A stretch of DNA of 20,506 nt, from assembly GCF_900549175.1 (NCBI RefSeq), contig NZ_URNN01000053.1, positions 1 to 20,506 on the forward strand, given 5' to 3'. Positions 16,432-20,506 of the stretch are shown one piece after another. Under the pieces are notes generated by a model. That model was not told the DNA's origin. It did no database searches and saw nothing but the letters and a program-made list of their open reading frames with translations. Within the stretch, counting starts at the first letter, position 1, and the number at the start of each line of letters is the position of its first letter. The stretch is from an uncultured Prevotella sp. (lineage in GTDB: Bacteria; Bacteroidota; Bacteroidia; Bacteroidales; Bacteroidaceae). The translations under genes and the position numbers were made by a program.

Positions 16432-17562
16432 ATGGAACAACAATATAAGTATTTCGCATTCATATCCTACAACAGCCATGATGTCAGTTGGGGAAAGAAA
16501 CTGCAACGCAAGTTGGAGGGTTATCGTATGCCCGCCACATTATGCAGTGAACATGGATGGGAACGCAAACCTATAAAACCGGTATTTTTCGCACCTTCTG
16601 ATATCCAACCGGGAGGACTGACAGCAGAACTGCAAGACAGATTGCGGGCATCAAGAAATCTTGTCGTTGTCTGTTCACCACACTCCGCCCAATCGGAATG
16701 GGTGGGTAAGGAGATTGCCTTCTTTCATAGTCTTGGCCGCACCAACGACATCCACTTCTTTATAGTTGACGGGATTCCGCATAGCGGCAATCCCGATACA
16801 GAATGTTTCAACCCTATTGTTGACACGCTCGATTTGCCTGAAATACTCGGAGCAAACGTCAATGAAAAGATATACCGTTGGCCGTGGCTCAACCGTGAAC
16901 GGGCATACGTTCAGTTGATAACGAAACTCCTTGGAGTAGAGTTCGACAGCATTTGGCAACGCCACCGCCGGCTACTCCGCCAAAAAATTGCAGCATGGGC
17001 TGTTGGTCTTATCGTGATAATTGCGGTCCTACTTGGTGTATGGATTAATGGTCAACCTGTAGATGTCACCGTATCGTTGAATGAAACTTCAATACATAAC
17101 GACAATCTGCCGCCACTAAAAGACGCTGTCGTCACGATGGAACTTGACAACGAAATTAAGACTGACACAATCCTTTCTCTTGACACCAACGCTATCTTTG
17201 CAAACATCCCCCACAAAGCCTTGGGAAGAGACATTCATCTGATGGTAGAGTGCAGCGGCTGTATGCCGGTTGACACTTCATTCATATTGACAAAGAATGT
17301 GACTATAAACATAGCGCGCAATCCGCATATCTACGGTGACGTGGAGTTCCGGTTGTGGAGCATAAATGAAGAGCGAGGAGTCGCCAATACTCAAGTATAT
17401 TTGGCCGGATTAAACGCAATATCAGATGCCGATGGCTATGTGAAGATGTTCATCCCTTTAGAAAGACAATGCGAACGATATAAGGTGGAGTGCAATCTTG
17501 CATTGGAGGATAATACACTTACTATGCCGACTACTGAAAGTACAGCATTGATTGTAAAATAA
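16432..17562 (+). CDS. TIR-domain receptor-like protein: TIR, one TM segment, exported tail
   Basis: A protein of 376 residues. The TIR domain occupies about 5-175: YFAFISYNSHD at 7-17, the strand RNLVVVCSP, and SEWVGKEIAFF (88-98) with the candidate catalytic glutamate E94. A basic stretch (RHRRLLRQK) leads into one membrane helix at about 186-205 (IAAWAVGLIVIIAVLLGVWI). The remaining ~170 residues should be periplasmic and look beta-rich; VANTQVYLAGLNAISDADGYV resembles the carboxypeptidase-regulatory beta-sandwich common in Bacteroidota envelope proteins. The layout is that of a receptor with an outside sensor and an inside TIR enzyme. It starts 37 bp after the first TIR gene and ends 18 bp before the TPR gene. 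Its TIR domain is clearly similar to the third TIR protein. Confidence 0.88.
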   Translation: MEQQYKYFAFISYNSHDVSWGKKLQRKLEGYRMPATLCSEHGWERKPIKPVFFAPSDIQPGGLTAELQDRLRASRNLVVVCSPHSAQSEWVGKEIAFFHSLGRTNDIHFFIVDGIPHSGNPDTECFNPIVDTLDLPEILGANVNEKIYRWPWLNRERAYVQLITKLLGVEFDSIWQRHRRLLRQKIAAWAVGLIVIIAVLLGVWINGQPVDVTVSLNETSIHNDNLPPLKDAVVTMELDNEIKTDTILSLDTNAIFANIPHKALGRDIHLMVECSGCMPVDTSFILTKNVTINIARNPHIYGDVEFRLWSINEERGVANTQVYLAGLNAISDADGYVKMFIPLERQCERYKVECNLALEDNTLTMPTTESTALIVK

Positions 17563-17580
17563 TCAATAGTTTCGTGATAT

Positions 17581-19851
17581 ATGAAAAGGTTATTCTTATT
17601 TATTTACTTAATAACAGTTTTATCTATAGTCTCTGCACAGACACAGCATGGCCATGTCAAAACCCGTGGTCGAGAAAATGCAAACGGAACAATTACTCCA
17701 GGAACGAGATTAGCCGGAGCAACTATTACTTTCAAAGGCAATAACTCTGTGACGAGTGGAATAAATGGCGCGTTTTCGTTTTCCGTACCGAACAAAACTT
17801 ACTGCGTTACAAATGTAAGAAAGAACGGCTACCAACTTTATGACCCTGACTTGCTTGGTAAAATCCATAAGTATTCTGCTGATGACATTCCTGTGGTGAT
17901 GGACACACCCGACAATGTATTGGCAGATAAATTGAAGTCAGAAAAGAAGATACGCAGAATTTTAAGTGCACAACTTCATGAGAAGGAGGATGAAATTGAA
18001 CTGTTGAAAGAACAACAGAAGATAACCGAAGAACAATACCGTAAACTTCAGCAGGAACTATATGCTGCCCAAAATAATAACGAAAAACTAATATCAGATA
18101 TGGCGGAACGTTACTCCACGCTTGATTTTGACCAATTGGATGACTTCCAAAGGAGTGTAATTGCCTATATCCAAAATGGAGAACTCACACGTGCTGATTC
18201 CTTACTCAACACAAAAGGAAGCATGGAAGAGCGTAGTGCGAAACTCGACCGCATGGACGAGGCTATCAAGACGGATGCGGAAGATATAGCAAAACGTCAG
18301 GAGCAACACGACAAAAGCGTGGCAATGAAAGCCAAGGCTCTTGAAGACTTTGCCGCCGACTGCTACAGCCGATATGAGATTTGCTTGTTACAACACAAAA
18401 ACGACTCTGCAGCATATTGGCTTGAATTACGGGCAAGTAAAGATACATTGAATGTTGAATGGCAATCCGCAATAGGAACATTTATGAGGTATTTCCTTGC
18501 CGATTATCATACAGCATTGCATTATTGTAATAAGGCACAGCATGTGTCAATAATTCAAAATGGAGAAAACAGTAAAGAGGTTGCAGCATGTTATAATAAT
18601 ATCGGATTAACATATTCGTCCCAAGGCTATTATCAAAAAGCATTAGAATATCATCAAAAAGCACTAAATATATTTTTGAAAGTTTTGGGAAAGAGACATC
18701 CTGATGTTGCAACATGTTGCAACAACATGGGAACAATATATTATTACCAAGGCGATTATCAGAGAGCGTTGGAGCATTTGCAAAAAGCGCTAAATATATC
18801 TTTGGAATTTTGGGGAGATCGACATCCTGATGTTGCAACAATTTACGGCAACATAGGGGGTATATATTCTTCCATAAACGATTATCAAAAAGCTTTAGAA
18901 TATCATCAAAAAGCACTAAAAATAAGATTGGAAGTTTTGGGGGAGAGGCATCATGATCTCGCAATAAGTTACGGCAACATAGGAACTATATATTCTTACC
19001 AAGGCGATTATCAGAAAGCACTAGAATATCATCAAAAAGCGCTAAATATATTTTTGGATTTTTTTGGAGATCAACATCCTGATGTTGCAACAAGTTACGG
19101 CAACATAGGAAATGTATATTTTTACCAAAACGATTATCAGAAAGCTTTAGAATATTTTCAAAAAGCACTAAATATTTATTTGGAAGTTTTGGGGGAGAAA
19201 CATCCTGGTGTTGCAACATGTTACAACAACATAGGTTCTATCTGTTCTAACCAAAACGATTATCAGAAGGCTTTAGAATATTTTCAAAAAGCACTAAAAA
19301 TAAAATTGGAAGTTTGTGGAGAGAGACATTCTGATGTTGCAACAAGTTACAACAACATAGGAAGAGTATATTATTCCTTACGCAATTATCAGAAAGCTTT
19401 AGAGTATCATCAAAAAGCACTAAATATATATTTGGAAGTTTGGGGAGAGAAACATCCTGACGTCGCAGAAAGTTACAACAACATAGGTATTGAATATTGG
19501 ACAGCAAAAGACAAAGGCATAGAACTACCCGGTTTTAAGGAATTCACGAGTCCGAGAGTTTTTATTGCAACAACAATAGGAAATGACACTCCAGCAGCAA
19601 AATTCGGAATGAGCGGAGAGTACATTATGCTGGAGTTCGCAGATTGGACTATTGATACAGAATATAGTCTTTTTCAAAAAAACTCCGAAATGAAAGGTAA
19701 GCCCAAAACGATTGTTGTGATGAAAGGAAAAGAAATCTATCAGTACCATTTTGATAACACAATCGGAATACAGTTTAGCTATAAATATGTTGGAGAACAA
19801 GAAAAACAAAACATTCTCAAAATTTATAGAGAATGGAAACTAAAACAATAA
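17581..19851 (+). CDS. Exported TPR (kinesin-light-chain-like) protein with PDZ-like C-terminus
   Basis: A protein of 756 residues. A signal peptide (MKRLFLFIYLITVLSIVSA) precedes a carboxypeptidase-regulatory-like domain (about 24-108: LAGATITFKGNNSVTSGINGAFSF in part). A charged coiled coil follows at about 115-172, then a helical region to about 338. Seven 42-residue TPR units run from 339 to 632 (NNIG.IY..QGDYQKALEY pattern), with a worn unit before and a partial one after. The C-terminus (about 655-735) reads as a PDZ-like fold (FIATTIGNDTPAAKFGM, YIMLEFADW, GKPKTIVVMKG). TPR and PDZ domains bind proteins and peptides, so this is probably a periplasmic adaptor or sensor; no catalytic domain is seen. 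It shares a carboxypeptidase-regulatory-like module with the exported tail of the preceding TIR protein, which may be its partner. Base composition is very A+T-rich. Confidence 0.85.
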   Translation: MKRLFLFIYLITVLSIVSAQTQHGHVKTRGRENANGTITPGTRLAGATITFKGNNSVTSGINGAFSFSVPNKTYCVTNVRKNGYQLYDPDLLGKIHKYSADDIPVVMDTPDNVLADKLKSEKKIRRILSAQLHEKEDEIELLKEQQKITEEQYRKLQQELYAAQNNNEKLISDMAERYSTLDFDQLDDFQRSVIAYIQNGELTRADSLLNTKGSMEERSAKLDRMDEAIKTDAEDIAKRQEQHDKSVAMKAKALEDFAADCYSRYEICLLQHKNDSAAYWLELRASKDTLNVEWQSAIGTFMRYFLADYHTALHYCNKAQHVSIIQNGENSKEVAACYNNIGLTYSSQGYYQKALEYHQKALNIFLKVLGKRHPDVATCCNNMGTIYYYQGDYQRALEHLQKALNISLEFWGDRHPDVATIYGNIGGIYSSINDYQKALEYHQKALKIRLEVLGERHHDLAISYGNIGTIYSYQGDYQKALEYHQKALNIFLDFFGDQHPDVATSYGNIGNVYFYQNDYQKALEYFQKALNIYLEVLGEKHPGVATCYNNIGSICSNQNDYQKALEYFQKALKIKLEVCGERHSDVATSYNNIGRVYYSLRNYQKALEYHQKALNIYLEVWGEKHPDVAESYNNIGIEYWTAKDKGIELPGFKEFTSPRVFIATTIGNDTPAAKFGMSGEYIMLEFADWTIDTEYSLFQKNSEMKGKPKTIVVMKGKEIYQYHFDNTIGIQFSYKYVGEQEKQNILKIYREWKLKQ
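18595..19476 (+). repeat. Seven tandem 126-bp coding repeats (TPR units)
   Basis: Seven in-frame units of exactly 126 bp encode the 42-residue TPRs. Neighbouring units share long runs of identical bases (for example TATCAGAAAGC and the ATATCATCAAAAAGC-type segment), so they have recently expanded or been homogenised. Variation is concentrated at the residues after NNIG and in the helix ending with LEVLGE.HPDVA. Such arrays can gain or lose units by recombination. Confidence 0.9.
19756..19810 (+). repeat. 55-bp direct repeat, copy 1 (3' end of the TPR gene)
   Basis: This segment encodes part of the C-terminus of the TPR-PDZ protein (NTIGIQFSYKY...). It is identical over all 55 bases to 20452-20506. 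The base just left of the match differs between the copies (T here, A at the other). Confidence 0.95.
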
Positions 19852-19904
19852 ATAATGTATATCAATTAAAAAAATAATAATATACAATTTAATAAAAAGA
19901 ATGT

Positions 19905-20474
19905 ATGGAACGAAACAAGGAATACTATGTTTTTATAAGCTATGAAAGCGAAGATTCAGAATGGGCTATTTGGTTGCAACATGAGTTGGAACACTATCAT
20001 CTGCCAGCATCATTCAATGGTCGAACTGATATTCGTCAGGATTTACGCCCTGTATTTAGAGATACAGATGAACTTAGTGCAGAAAATTTACCAGAACAAA
20101 TTCAAAAAGCACTCAAGAATTCTCAAAATCTTATTGTTGTCTGTTCACCAAAAGCAGCAAAATCAACATGGGTTAATCAAGAAATCGAGACATTTATATC
20201 TATTGGTAAAACAAACCGTATATTTCCATTTATCGTTGAAGGCAACTCACCAAAAGAATTCTTTCCACCAGCACTTTCATCCTTACCCAAAAAAGAAGAG
20301 CGATTGGGTGGCGACATTAATAAAAATGGCAGAGATGCAGCTTTTATTAAAGTAGTAGCAGAGATGCTTAATATTGGCTTTGATAATTTATGGAATAGGA
20401 ATGAGAAAGAAAAAGCTGAAGAAGAACGTTTGCAAAGAGAACAACAGAATAAACACAATCGGAATACAGTTTAG
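19905..20474 (+). CDS. TIR-domain protein, apparently truncated at its 3' end
   Basis: A protein of 189 residues. The TIR domain spans about 5-162: YYVFISYESEDSEW at 7-20, QNLIVVCSP, and STWVNQEIETF (87-97) with candidate catalytic glutamate E93. It is close to the second TIR protein (NLVVVCSP.SAQSEWV.KEI against NLIVVCSP.AAKSTWV.QEI). A charged helix follows (NEKEKAEEERLQREQQNK), and then the frame runs into the second copy of the 55-bp repeat, adding only HNRNTV before a stop. The second TIR protein has its membrane helix at this point, so this gene seems to have lost its membrane or downstream part, or the join is an assembly junction. It starts 53 bp after the TPR gene. The TIR call is sure; the C-terminus is doubtful. 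Confidence 0.8.
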   Translation: MERNKEYYVFISYESEDSEWAIWLQHELEHYHLPASFNGRTDIRQDLRPVFRDTDELSAENLPEQIQKALKNSQNLIVVCSPKAAKSTWVNQEIETFISIGKTNRIFPFIVEGNSPKEFFPPALSSLPKKEERLGGDINKNGRDAAFIKVVAEMLNIGFDNLWNRNEKEKAEEERLQREQQNKHNRNTV

Positions 20475-20506
20475 CTATAAATATGTTGGAGAACAAGAAA
20501 AACAAA
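20452..20506 (+). repeat. 55-bp direct repeat, copy 2 (window end)
   Basis: Identical to 19756-19810 and running to the last base of the window, so its true right end is unknown. It is read out of the TPR frame here, and it supplies the last residues and stop codon of the third TIR gene. Confidence 0.95.

Noticed and set aside
18595..19476. Regular repeats that could suggest a CRISPR array
   Set aside because: The unit is 126 bp, contiguous, in frame and codes for TPRs; there are no unique spacers and no palindromic short repeats.
18482..19507. Minus-strand frames within the TPR repeats that themselves look repetitive
   Set aside because: They are reverse readings of the 126-bp TPR repeats. 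The plus strand gives canonical 42-residue TPR units.
11825..20474. Reading the run as a standard Thoeris system
   Set aside because: There are TIR proteins, but no recognisable ThsA (SIR2-SLOG), macro-domain or caspase-like effector; the partner genes are a channel and a RyR-like protein instead.

Overview
The window looks like a chromosomal segment of a Bacteroidales bacterium, probably Prevotella-like or a relative. The reasons are: an UpxY/NusG-type antiterminator, TlpA-type thioredoxins with long N-terminal regions, a tandem GH43 enzyme and a secreted S9 peptidase typical of gut Bacteroidota, an AAA/DUF4143 ATPase, and several matches to the Bacteroidota -7 promoter box TAnnTTTG. I cannot name the species. 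No tRNA, rRNA, CRISPR array, transposase or integrase was seen.

Layout. Positions 34-7764 hold four minus-strand genes, read right to left: an S9/DPP-IV-like peptidase, a double GH43 glycosidase, an AAA ATPase with a DUF4143 tail, and a MATE transporter. A perfect 27-bp inverted repeat lies upstream of the ATPase gene. Positions 7894-11366 are a plus-strand trio: a secreted TlpA-like thioredoxin, a 96-residue stand-alone RyR (ryanodine-receptor repeat) domain protein, and a second secreted thioredoxin whose start overlaps the RyR stop codon. Positions 11367-11824 are non-coding and hold a ~199-bp imperfect palindrome (MITE-like), a -7 promoter box and a ~145-nt leader.

Positions 11825-20474 are one co-directional, closely spaced run, visibly richer in A+T than the left half: UpxY-like antiterminator; MscS-family channel; a protein with a degenerate TrkA-N-like region and a RyR-like C-terminus; TIR protein with four membrane segments; TIR protein with one membrane segment and an exported tail; exported TPR protein with a PDZ-like end; and a third, apparently truncated TIR protein. 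The last 55 bases of the window exactly repeat part of the 3' end of the TPR gene.

How it may work (inference). The TIR proteins keep the glutamate position used by NAD-cleaving TIR enzymes. RyR-type domains are candidate small-molecule sensors, and MscS is an ion channel. The run can therefore be read as a sensor/TIR enzyme/nucleotide-signal/RyR/channel pathway, a bacterial parallel of animal TIR or CD38, cyclic ADP-ribose and the ryanodine receptor. It would be expressed as one long operon under an UpxY antiterminator. Exported parts (the TPR-PDZ protein and the tail of the second TIR protein) suggest an envelope-facing sensing arm. I know of no described system with this gene set, and it is the main candidate for novelty here.
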